From: Helichrysum umbraculigerum
Taxonomy: Eukaryota > Streptophyta > Magnoliopsida > Asterales > Asteraceae
Assembly: GCA_949592205.1 (NCBI GenBank)
Contig: CATIUR010000003.1
Coordinates: 140,221,259 to 140,285,258, forward strand
DNA length: 64,000 nt
Direction of reading: 5' to 3'
Shown here: piece by piece, positions 33,834-45,539 of the stretch
Layout of the letters: each line of letters starts with the position of its first letter
Numbering within the stretch: the first letter of the stretch is position 1
The notes under the pieces: model-generated
What the model was told of the DNA's origin: nothing
Database searches by the model: none
Seen by the model: the letters and a program-made list of their open reading frames with translations, nothing else
Made by a program: the position numbers and the translations under genes

Positions 33834-36800
33834 TGTCGCACCCTCAAATTATGATGCGGAAGCGATTCGGGTCGGGGCGCGACTAATCAAAGTAATCACA
33901 ACACAAAGATATATAGGAACGACTCTATATGCGTCGTTTACAAAAATTACATTGATAGTTAAATGTTTACAAAGTTGAAGCTATTACATAACTCGTGTTC
34001 GAATAAATGAGAGATTCCAACACAAGGCAATCTCTAATGTCTGCATGATGACTCGAGCTACAAGTATCCTGTGTGGGCAGTCCAACCTACTGCTGAGTAC
34101 CTGTGATACATGCTAAAATGGGTCAGCTAACGTTGGTGAGCTCACAGGTTTGAATATCAAATATCGTATGAACCGCAAGATTTATCGTACTGATTTGCAA
34201 ACAAGCAAATAATAATGTATACAGCCATGAGCACATAGTCTGAGCCTTAACTGAGGTGTCAGGATCACAATCAAGTGCCTGATCGAGGGTGCCTCCCCAC
34301 GAGGGCCTAATCCACACTCGTAAACCTCAAATGCTAATGCGTCCGTTTGACCAGTTAGTGCTTGCTAACCCGGACGAGGATTGTCAATCCTATATGGTAC
34401 CATACACTAACATTCGCGCTACCGAAGTATTACCAAACTATGTTGTGGAGGACTTAAAATGATTAGTTGTGTAAACTCATGTAGTATATGAAAAGTTTGT
34501 ACTCGCGTTCACATGTTAAAAACAAGCAATGAATCACACCCCTGAGTGAAAACTAGTAAAAATAGGGGCCATGAGACTCACATGAGTCTGATGCGTTTAT
34601 CTTAATAAACGTGCGCTGCTAAGCCAAGCAATGATGTTCGAAGACTGTAACCTGAGGGCGTCCAAGATGCGCGTTGGTTAATACGAGTAGGTATCTCAAA
34701 AGATCACCTATGCTAGTTGATCACTCAACTAGTTATGTCCAAGTAGTTAATCGTTTGCTTAATCGAAAACGTTTGTGGCCCGTTGGTGAATGTTTAAGTA
34801 TGTAATAATAATTCACGAAGACATTATTATTAGGTTTCGTATTGTTTCATCGTATACTCTCATAAGTATATGTTTTGCTTGTTTTAGTAGTATCGTGTAA
34901 GGTTCAGTAAACGTTGCGCGGAATCGAGACTTAGAGAGAAAAATGTATTTTGAACTTTCTGTTTTTAGCGTCACTCGAAGCGACACTCTGTTGGGGGTAG
35001 CGTCACTAGGTCAGTGTCACTGGACTGTAATTTTTAGTTAACAGGCGTCACTCAGGTAAGTGTCGCTATAGGCGACACTCGGATATTTGGCGTCACTCGG
35101 GTAAGTGACTCTGTTGTGGTGATTTCAATAAGTTGGCGTCACCTGAGTTAGTGTCGCTATGGGCGACACTCAGGTATGTAGCGTCACTCGGGTAAGTGAC
35201 GCTTAGTAATTTAAAATTGAACATAGGGCGGCACTTGTCAATTGTCGCTAGTCGCTGGCGTCACTTGGGTGCAAGTGACGCTAAGTCGGGCTGTTAGAGT
35301 TTTCAAAATGAGTCTTTGGTCAAAAATGCTCGGTTTGACCCGAAACTTTTACACGACTTCTATTATGTTATAAAACTTATAGAAAACAAGTTTCGTGACC
35401 TTTGGTGACCCACAAGTGTCGTTTTTAAATCGAATACGAAAACAGCCCCTTTAGCTTATATTTGACAGATTTCGGTCTCGCTCGGGCCTTGTTTTAACTA
35501 AGTTTTAGGTCGAGATGGGATCTGGAAAAATTATATAATGTTCCTACATGTCTTATCTTTAGTTTCCATATTCTTACATGATCTTTAGCCAAACGAAACT
35601 CGTGATATTAAATTATAAAGGGACAAGGGTCAAGCAGCTAATTTCAGTGACATATGTTCAAAGATTTAATCATAACTCAAGTTTTACAAAACTTCACAAA
35701 ACGTGCGAGTAGGGAAAAGAAAGGTAACAAAATTTGTGATCTTTTCCCGTTGGTTTGAACTCAAATGGTTTCGTATTTTTGAAGATATGCCCTGATACAT
35801 TTGACCCAAAATCCTGATCAGAAAGTACAGACTGTCTATGTACTTTTATTTCGTTTATTAAATATATAAAACGAGCTGTATAATTCAAGGGGCTTACAGA
35901 TCTTGAAAGTAGACATCTAAACTTGATGGTAGGCTCAAGAAACGTAATATTTCATCAAGATATGGTTCTGTTATGGTCGATCTAATCCGATCTAATTTAT
36001 TATCCAGTGGTTAATGTTATTATCCGGTGGTTAATAGCTTTGTTTTTCGTTTTTTAACATGGATCTTGGACAATAACGAGTGAATATGAACAACAAGCAT
36101 GTAATACTATGTTATCCAAGGATAAATGACGAAAATCTAAGAAGAATTTTACAAATAGAGTCGATCTAGAGCTGAAACGAGAAGAGGAGTCTGTTGCTGT
36201 TTCGGTTCGTGTTCTTCGAGTTTCTCTTTGCGATTTGGTGAACCAAATGATGCTAGATTATGATGGAAGTGTTAGGGGGTTCTTGGATCAGGTTGGGAGT
36301 CGTGGTGAAGGTGGTGGTGTGGCTGAAAATCAGAGAAAACCAAGCAATTGTGTGTGTTTTTGTTTGGTATAAATGAGAAGAATGGAAGGAATAAAGAGTA
36401 TATAAATGGGTTCATTAGGGCTGGGTTTCTTTGGGCCGATTTGGGCTCATTTTGGCTGAATTGGGCCAAGGCCTGGTCTAGCCCCTTTATGGGTTGGGTT
36501 CGGGTCTTGGTCCTTGAATTCGTATAACGTTTATTAGTCGTTTAATCGGTAAATCACGTAGTTTAAGGATTATTAATTAACGTTTGATTTTTCGTGTACA
36601 TTTCTCTTATGTAAGTGATACTTAGATTGACTAAATATTTTTAAAACACTTATTTTGAGATACCAAAATATATTTTGGATTACGTTCGAGTGTCGGGTTC
36701 GATTCGCGCGTGTTCTCGCATTTGTTACGTTTTATATTCAACGTATAAGTTTTTCGAGCATATTATTATACAATAATAATACTAAGTCCATGATGACCAT

Positions 36801-37034
36801 TTAATCTCAAATTGGATTTATGTAGTGTATAAATTGATTCACCAACGGCTAGGTAAGTCGGAATCCATCCGATATGAAATGCACGATTTAGCCAAATCGC
36901 GTACGTGTATATATATTCAACAATATATATATATATATAGAAGGATACATAAATTAGCCTAATCAAAGAACTAATTATATGTATTAATAGATGATTAGGC
37001 ACTAATTACTAGTTCTAATTTGGTGGGTGTCACA
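33834..37034 (-). repeat. B 3' LTR
   Basis: 3,201 bp, TGTCGCACCC..GGTGTCACA. Collinear with the A2 and C LTRs (CTCACAGGTTTGAA, TGAACCGCAAGATTT, CATGAGACTCAC). Word island of GCGTCACT, GTGTCGCT and AGTGACGC at 34,968-35,282, including the hairpin GTGTCGCTATAGGCGACAC. Confidence 0.92.
34968..35282. repeat. GTGTCGC/GCGTCACT word island of B 3' LTR
   Basis: About twenty 7-8-bp words in both senses in 315 bp, several paired as perfect hairpins. Confidence 0.82.
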
Positions 37035-37050
37035 TTCTCCCCTTGTTAAG
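37035..37050 (-). other. B polypurine tract
   Basis: CTTAACAAGGGGAGAA on the minus strand immediately before the 3' LTR. C has AACAAGGGGAGAA at the same place. Confidence 0.88.
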
Positions 37051-37073
37051 AGAATTTCGTTCTGAAATTTTGC

Positions 37074-40000
37074 TCATGTGGTGGTTGGTGTTGGATTTGC
37101 GAATAGCTGAGGATACTTGAGTCGCATATGGTCTTCCTGTTTCCAAGTGAATTCCGGACCACGCCGCGAATTCCACTTGACCTTAACGATGGGAATACAA
37201 CTTTGTTTGAGTTGTTTGACCTCACGGTCCATGATTTCTACGGGTTCCTCGACGAAATAGAGTTTGTCATCAATGTGGATTTCGTCGAGTGGTATAATGA
37301 GTGTCTCATCAGACAGACATTTCTTAAGATTAGAAATGTGAAATGTGGGATGCACGCTGCTGAGCTCGGGTGGCAGCTGCAATCGATATGCCACTGGACC
37401 AATCCTCTCAAGGATCTCAAAAGGCCCAATGTACCTGGGATTTAACTTCCCGCGTTTGCCGAAGCGAATGACACCTTTCCAAGGTGATACTTTGAGCAAA
37501 ACTCAATCCCCAACCTGGAACTCAAGATGCTTGCGTCTCACGTCAGCGTAACTTTTCTGACGATCACGTGCGGCTTTCAGCCGGTTTTGAATGCCAACGA
37601 TTTTCTCGGTGGTTTCATGAATGATTTCCGGACAAGTGAGTTGGCTATCCCCAACTTCAGTCCAACAGATAGGTGATCGGCACTTACGACCGTACAGTGC
37701 CTCGAAAGGTGCAGCTCCAATACTGGTATGGTAGCTGTTGTTGTACGAAAATTCACACAATGGTAAATGATGTTCCCAATTTTCTCCGAAGTCAACTACG
37801 CAGGCTCGTAGCATATCCTCCAGTGTTTGAATGGTCCGTTCACTTTGGCCATCCGTTTGAGGGTGATATGCAGTACTCATATCCAGACGAGTGCCAAATG
37901 ATTTCTGAAGTGATTGCCAAAAGTGAGATGTGAAATGACTATATCTGTCAGAGATGATCGAAGTGGGAACGCCGTGTCGGGATACAATTTCCTTGAGATA
38001 GATTCGTGTGAGGCGTTCCATTTTATCGGTTTCTTTGATGGCGAGGAAATGAGCAGATTTTGTGAGCCGATACCGCTAGACGTTTTTGGAAGTTTCGTGA
38101 TGAAATCCATGGATATCTGCTCCCATTTCCATTGAGGGATTTCCGGTTGTTGGAGTAATCCGGAAGGTTTCTGATACTCGGCCTTGACCTTAGAACAGGT
38201 TAAGCATTTGCCGACATACGTGGCTATGTCAGCTTTCATGTTAGGCCACCAGTACAGTTCTTTGATACCGTGATACATCTTGTCAGATTTAGGATGTATA
38301 GAATAGCGTAATTTGTGATTTTCGTCCATCACCAAATCTCGTAAGTTGCCGAAGCTAGGTAACCATATCCGGTTAGAGAATTGTCGAGTACCGTTAGGTT
38401 TAGTCTTGAACTGTTTGTCCATGCCCCGCAAGGCTTTGTTTGTGATGTTTTCGGGTTTGAGTGCTTCAAGCTGAGCAGTGAGGATTTGAGCAACAAGATT
38501 GTTGTGAATGTTCATGACGAGTGTTCGGACTCGAAGAGGTTTCGTGCGTTCTTTTCGACTTAAGGCATCGGCGACAACATTTGCTTTGCCTGGATGATAC
38601 TTGATTTCACAATCATAATCGGTAAGCAACTCGACCCATCGACGTTGCCTCATATTCAGATCCTTTTGATCGAATATATGTTGGAGACTTTTGTGGTCGG
38701 TGAATATAGTACTTCGAGTACCATACAGATAGTGTCTCCAGATTTTGAGTGCGAACACCATGGCCCCCAGCTCGAGGTCGTGAGTAGTGTAGTTCTTTTC
38801 GTGAACTTTGAGTTGTCGGAAAGCGTAGGCTATGACCTTGTCTCGTTGCATCAACACGCAACCGAGACCTTGGTGGGAAGCATCGCAGTAGACCACGAAG
38901 TCATCGCTGCCTTCGGGTAATTATAGAATAGGAGCACTGCAAAGTTTGTGTTTCAATAGCTGGAATGATGACTCTTGTCTATCAGTCCAATCGAACTTCT
39001 TTTCTTTCTGAGTCAGTGTCGTGAGAGGTTGAGCTATTTTCGAGAAATTTTCAATGAACCGATGATAATACCCTGCCAATCCCAAGAATTGGCGTACCTC
39101 GGTTGGAGTTGTAGGCGCTTTCCAGTTTTTGATAGCCTCGATTTTTGATGTATCAACATGAATTCCTTGACTATCGATGACGTGTCCAAGGAATTGAACG
39201 GTTTGCATCCATAACTCACATTTAGAGAATTTGGCGTATAACTCTTCGTGCTTGAGTAGTTCTATAATAGTTTTCAGATGTTGCGCATGTTCATGCTCGT
39301 TGCGCGAGTAAATGAGAATGTCATCGATGAAGACAATGACAAACTTGTCGAGATAAGGTTTGCACACCCGATTCATAAGGTCCATGAATACAGCCGGTGC
39401 GTTGGTTAAACCGAAAGGCATTACTTGAAATTCATAATGCCCGTAGCGAGTTTGAAAAGCGGTTTTCGGAATATCTTCGTTGCGAACTCCGAGTTGATGA
39501 TAACCTGACCGTAGATCGATTTTTGAATAAAAACTCGACCCCTGAAGTTGGTCAAACAAGTCATCAATGCGTGGAAGTAGATAACGGTTCTTTTCAGTTA
39601 ACTTGTTCAGTTCCCTGTAATCGATGCACATGCGGAAAGAACCGTCCTTTTTTTCACGAAGAGGACCGGGGCTCCCCAAGGCGAGGAACTCGGTCAAATG
39701 AATCCCTTATCCAGGAGTTCCTGTAACTGAGTGGACAACTCCTGAAGTTCGGATGGGGCTAAGCGATAAGGTGCTCGTGCCACAGGTGCAGCACCTGGCA
39801 CGAGTTCGATTGAGAACTCAACCTGTCTAGGTGGTGGTAGGCCAGGTAGTTCTTCTGGAAAGACTTCTGGAAAGTCTCGAACAATGGGCACATCCTCAAG
39901 TCGCTTCTCCTCCGACTTTTTCTCCATGACCTGTGCGAGGATTGCCTGATACCCCTTTCTAAGGTATTTACGGGTTTTCAGACACGATACGATATTCAAT

Positions 40001-41469
40001 CTCGTCCCACCGGTCTCCCCTTTTATGATTAAAGTACCATCGGTGACGAGAGGAATACGGACGATTTTGTCGTAACAGACGATTTCAGCTCGATGCTTGG
40101 ACAACCAGTCCATGCCAACAATGATGTCAAAACTTTCGATTTCGACAGGTATGAGGTTAATGGTAAAGAGTTCGTTTGAGAGGTTTAGGGTGCAATCAGG
40201 TATTACACTATTGGCCTCGATTAGTTTGCCATTAGCTAACTCTATAGTATATAAAGTATCTAATGCAACAGGGGTAATATCAAGTAGTGGGCTGAACTCG
40301 TTCAATATGAAACTCTTATAAGCACCAGTATCAAACAGAATAGAAGCAGTTAAGTTGTTGATAAGGAACATACCCGTGACCACATTAGGGTCTTGACGGG
40401 CGTCCTTGGAGTTAAGTACGAAAGCTCTACCTCGAGGGTTGTTTTTGTTGTTGTTGCCCTTGTTTTTCAGCTTCGGACACTCATTCCTGAAGTGTCCAGT
40501 GTTTCCACATTCGTAACAGGTTTTGGATAGTTTGGTGTTGGTGTTGTTGTTGGTAGGGTTGTTTGCTTTGGGGGATCTGCAGTCCTTGGTAAGATGCCCG
40601 TACCGCTTGCAGTTGTTGCAAAGGGTACCGCAAGGACCATCGTGATGGCGGTTGCACTTGGAACTAAAGGGTTTTGTCCCAGTGTAACCCCGCTTGGGTT
40701 CGATGTTAGAGGTGTAAGCTTTGATGGTGTCGGGTTTCTTGTTCTGGTTGTTGTGGTGCTCAGTTGATTTTCGTTTGTTGTTGTTGTTGGAGGATGAAAG
40801 AGATGTCTCATGGTTGACAATCAATGCCATGAGTTCGTGTGCTAGACAGATAGCACTTTGAATGGTGATTGGCTTTGATGAGGCGACGTTCCCCTGGATG
40901 CTCTCCGGGAGACCGAAGATGTATTTCTTAATGCGTTTTTCTTCCGGATCAACCAAACCCGGACATAAAAGAGCAAGTTGCTGGAACTTGGTGGTATAAC
41001 CAGCGATGTCAGTTCCCTGAATAGTCAGGTGCCAGAATTCTTCCTCCAACCTGTGAAGTTCCTCGTTGGGACAGTATTCGTCTTTCAGCATTTTCTTCAG
41101 ATCAGCCCATGGGAGTTGATTTGCTACCTCGATACCCACAGAACTGGCATGGGTATTTAACCACGTGAGTGCACCTTCTTGAAAGGTGTAAGCAGCGAAT
41201 TTGACTTTGTTGTCTTCCGTGCAGTTGCACAAACTGAAGACCGATTCCATTCTTTCCATCCATTTGATTAACCTGATAGCACCTTCCGTACCCTTGAAGT
41301 TTAGGGGTTTGCAGCTTAGGAAGTCCTTGTAGGAGCAGGGTTTGAATAGAGGGGTGTTGTTCAGTGTGTCCTCGCTGCCAAAGCTTTGTCGGCCAGCTAA
41401 GGCTTGGGCTACACCATGTGCGATGAGTTGAGTAATCTCAGCTTGACTGTACATTCGTCTTGGCGGCAT
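37074..41469 (-). pseudogene. B gag-pol polyprotein, multiply broken
   Basis: Homologous end to end to the C polyprotein; start MPPRRMYSQ at 41,469. Order: gag with zinc knuckles CNNCKRYGHLTKDC and CYECGNTGHFRNEC, protease DTGAYKS (DTG retained), RT with FIDDILIYS, RNase H with YCDASH, integrase, GPF and C-terminal module ending KYPQLFANP. Lesions: TGA at 39,694-39,696, frameshift near 39,655, TAA at 38,921-38,923, a small deletion with frameshift near 38,085 in the integrase core, TGA at 37,503-37,505. No product longer than gag-protease can be made. Confidence 0.93.
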
Positions 41470-41723
41470 GATTCTTTGAGAAAAGAAATGAAGATACATG
41501 AGATTTTGTACAAGGAAGATTATCATAGATGTATATATATAAAAGCGATAATATATAACATGACGATTGATATTACGAGGTCAAATGATTACAGACAATT
41601 TCAAATTTTGAGTTTCCAAAAGTTGCAGACTTAAATGTTTTACAAAAGTACCGGGAATTGTTACATCCGGTCGAATTATAAGGATCCTACGATAGCATAA
41701 TGGATTTCAAGATAGTTACTACA

Positions 41724-42462
41724 CTAATCTTGAAGCAAGTTCATCCGCGTCATTAGGGTGACAAGGTGATTGATAGTTTCCGCAAGTTTGCTAGTCTGTC
41801 TAGCACCATCTTCAGCCAAGGTTAATCGTTGTTCCAGCACTCGAGTGTATTCCTCAGCTTCTTGTGAGCGCTGCTCACATTCTTTCAACCTTGCTTGTAG
41901 GAGATCGACCGCTCCTCGGTCGTCAATTACTTGTTGGTGAACCATGTCCAGAGTATGGTTTGTCTCTTCAACTTCCCGTTGAAGTTGTTCCATGCGATCA
42001 TGGGCTTGACGTAACAGGTAGGTTGTCATTATGTGTTGCTCCCGTTCGAGGTTCTCGACTCTTTGCTCATGACGGTGGAGTCGAGCAGCCAACACTGGTA
42101 CTGTGTGATGTATCGGCTCCTGAGTGTACGGGGAGATGTCCATAGGGTCGATGGAACTTGGATCTCTTCCTCAGACCTCCATGTGTTTAGAGTTGTGGAT
42201 AACCAGTCCCACCTGCGGGCAAGTGGAGGACGAACCATCTCGATAGTAGGGTTGCCCCGAGTAGTTGGAGTATGGGTTAGCTCGGGACGATCCAGCACCC
42301 CTACGACGAGTACGGATCACTCGAGCTTCTCTAGATGAGTAAAACAGTGGTTCGGGAACATCCCGTGTTGGAGATGGACGAAACAATTGTCCTCTCTTGA
42401 GTTTGTGGTGCTTGGACTTCATTGTCCGAATCAGTGAGTGCTACGAGAGAGTTGTCCGCCAT
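41724..42462 (-). pseudogene. B ORF0: coiled-coil protein upstream of gag, degraded N-terminus
   Basis: The open part 42,143-41,724 (139 codons) has LAARLHRHEQR, CEQRSQEAEEYTR and QRLTLAEDGARQTSKLAET, matching the ORF0 of C almost residue for residue in its second half. Upstream homology continues past TGA at 42,171-42,173 in the same frame to 42,422. A third ATG at 42,460-42,462 opens another frame (MADNSLVALT), so the N-terminus carries a stop and probably a frameshift. Heptad-like L/E/Q/R composition suggests a coiled coil. It lies about 255 bp upstream of the gag ATG. Function unknown. Confidence 0.7.
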
Positions 42463-42840
42463 TAATGTGGCAAAACGTTTAGTAAGGTGAGGCCTATATT
42501 CATATACCTACAATATATAATATAACCTAGAGTGTAGCACTTAAGAGAGGCCTATCCATGTAAATATATAAACATATATTACATAATAGCCTAGAGTGTC
42601 TAACATAGACTTGTTTAAATTTGGTTTCTCTCGTGGTCAGAGTCAACTAATGTATTCTTGTTCAACATAACCATTTCAGACCTTACATCGATTCTTATTT
42701 AATTGTACATAGTTGATCAGGCTATGTTAAATTAAACTCGAAAGATGTTATTCCTGAACTAGTCATACCTAATAAGGAAATAATGCCTAACGGTCATAGT
42801 CTAGGCCCACTAAATGCAACCTAGTTCACTATAACCTTAG

Positions 42841-42852
42841 GCTCTGATACCA
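42841..42852 (-). other. B primer-binding site (tRNA-iMet)
   Basis: TGGTATCAGAGC on the minus strand, three bases from the LTR end. Confidence 0.93.
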
Positions 42853-43243
42853 ATCTGTCGCACCCCCAAATTATGATGCGGAAGCGATTCGGGTCGGGGC
42901 GCGACTAATCAAAGTAATCACAGCACAAAGATATATAGGAACGACTATATATGCGTCGTTTACAAAAATTATATTGATAGTTAAATGTTTACAAAGTTGA
43001 AGCTATTACATAACTCGTGTTCGAATAAATGAGAGATTCCAACACATGATCACTTTTTACAAAACATGATAATGCAAGGCAATCTCTAATGTCTGCATGA
43101 TGACTCGAGCTACAAGTATCCTGTGTAGGCAGTCCAACCTACTGCTGAGTACATGTGATACATGCTAAAATGGGTCAGCTAACGCTGGTGAGCTCACAGG
43201 TTTGAATATCAAATATCGTATGAACCGCAAGATTTATCGTACT

Positions 43244-45506
43244 TGTAACACCCCCAAATTTAATGAATTGCGGAAGCATACATTGGGTGTTACTAATCAA
43301 TATACAAAGCACAAGATTAATAGTAAACGACCTCTAAATGAGACGTTTGTAAAATAGTTACATTTCATAGTTAATAATCGTTTGAAAACCGTAGGTTTTC
43401 GTATACAAAATGTAATTCCCTAGAGCCCACGCGTATAGCGGGAGATTCTATTACATCGCCATAGTTACAAAAGATAATGCCAAGGAATCTCCGTTAAATG
43501 CAGTTTGTAAATCATGCGACTCTAGCTAGTAATCCTGGAGTAGTCCTACTCCGTAAGTGTACCTGAGATACAAAGCTAAAAAGTGTCAACCAAAAAGGTT
43601 GGTGAATCTCACAGGTTTAGTAATAAGTAGGTGTTATGAACCACAAGTATGTACCCGTATTGCTATCAAGCAAAATAAGTAAATCAGTTAATCAGTACCG
43701 TGCCATGAGCTCATAAGTTGAAGCTTAACCGTGTAGTGTGAATATATCACGTACCCCCGTGAGTGCTATCCGCACACTCATATGTAACAAATACTAATAT
43801 GTCTGTTTCTACGTGTAAATCAGTACGTGGTGGCGCTACCACCCCAGACAGGGATTGTCAGTCCCAAATGGATCCATCTATTAGTAATCGCGCTTAAGTC
43901 CATAACTAACAACTTACGATAAGGAGGCTTTCAGTGGATAAAAGTAACTCATGCGTTTGTTTGTAATCAGTAATGTTTTCAGTTCAGTACATTGTGTTCA
44001 TACGTAAAACAGTTGCTAAGTATCTCACCCCAAAGTATAAAACAGTAAAAGTGGGGCTGTAAGACTCACCTGAGTCGAGCAGTGGTAAATAGCAAGTAGT
44101 AGTAAAGCAAGTAGGTTCTCCGAACCCGTAACCTTCTAGTGCCTAAACACGTAAGGTTAAGTAAGTAGATGTCTCGCAAGACCATCTAGGCTAGTTGTTC
44201 ATACAACCCGTTGTGTGTAATGTTGGTTCGTTCTCGTTTGTATCAAAGTATACGGCCCGTTGGTGGTTTGTTATAATTAAAGTTTATCATTTATAACGCA
44301 ATTTAGTGTAATTGTAATAGAAAGTATGTTCTATGACGTTTGTTAAGTCGTATGACATAAGTATTTGAAGTTGTGTAAGTTCGACACTTAGTAAAATCTG
44401 ACTTTTCAAGGTTCTGTCATGTGCGACGTAGCGTGCGACGTAGGGTGCGACGTCGGGTGCGACGTCAGGTGCGACGTCGGGTGCGACGTGGGCATGTACG
44501 TCGCATGATGCGACCTTCGCAAATCAATGCGACGTAGGAGGCAGCGTCGCTAATGCGACGTTGAGGTTTTTATGCGACGTAGGCCGCGACGTCGCAGAGG
44601 CCCCTGGCCAAATGCGACGTAGCGGTCTGATGGCCGGAATTTTTGTCGAAAACGAGTTTTCCGGTTTCCGTTGGGTCCAAATCTTTTACCCAACCCTTAT
44701 ATGAACATATTAAGCCTATTAAAACCGCAAACTAGCAAAAATGATCAAAAACGAGAGATGTCGGAATTTGTCGGAAACTTACGCGGTGTCGGATTGAAAA
44801 TCCGAAAAGGTAGGATGATAGATCGTGAAGTGGTGGTGCTTTCCTTCCAAATGACCGAGTAAAACCGAGTGCGTTTTGAGGTAGTATTTTGTGAATTTGA
44901 TGAATTGGTGGTGGTGGTGATTATTGAGAGAAAAAGGGAGGAAGAAAGAGAGTGAGGGAGAAAGAATGAGAAAGAGAATGGGGATGGTGGGGTGTTGGTG
45001 AAAGCCTCACCTCACCCAGTCCCCGTTCCGTGCCCCGTGTGGTGTTCGTTTTCTCCGTCGTTTAATCCTTCGTTCTTAATATTAAATCAAGCAGTTATAT
45101 TTTTGAAACGTGCCGGAAATATTTTGATGAATTACCTTGAAGTTAATTATAAAAACATTTGTCCAAATATTAAATTCCTTAACTCGCGTTTAGTACGTAT
45201 TTGTTAATTTATTTAAAATGTCATCACGATAATATAAATAATGTTCGATCACTGTGTATTTTAAATAATAAAATACGTTCTCATTATTTAGGTAAATTTC
45301 TGTCACCAACGTCCAAATCAACTGTGTCGGGCTCCGTCCGGTTAATTCGTACGATTAATCCAAATCGCGTAAGTACACACATATATATATAAATCACCTT
45401 ATATATATATACAAATAGAGTCTGCAATTAGTCCTATTACATACTAATTACAACTAGTTACAAGTAATTAGGCATAATTAATTATCCTAATTTAGCAGGT
45501 GTTACA
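43244..45506 (-). repeat. C 3' LTR
   Basis: TGTAACACCCCC..GGTGTTACA. Contains the GCGACGT island (44,423-44,620), a GTAAGT donor-like site (minus, 44,777-44,782), a purine-rich stretch on + near 44,920-44,985 (pyrimidine leader in element sense) and a TATATATATAAGG motif near the element-sense start. Confidence 0.95.
44423..44620. repeat. GCGACGT word island of C 3' LTR
   Basis: GCGACGT(A/C) about twelve times in 200 bp, starting with a near-regular 10-11-bp spacing (GTGCGACGTAGC, GTGCGACGTAGG, GTGCGACGTCGG). An identical island is at 52,242-52,439. Confidence 0.88.
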
Positions 45507-45522
45507 TTCTCCCCTTGTTAAA
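45507..45522 (-). other. C polypurine tract
   Basis: TTTAACAAGGGGAGAA on the minus strand abutting the 3' LTR. Confidence 0.9.
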
Positions 45523-45539
45523 GAAATTTCGTCCCGAAA

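Noticed and set aside
39397..39726. Plus-strand frames across the B and C polyproteins
   Set aside because: Antisense to conserved RT, RNase H and integrase coding; no independent support.
44671..44862. 63-codon frame repeated identically in both C LTRs
   Set aside because: Identity reflects LTR duplication; no start context or relation to known proteins.
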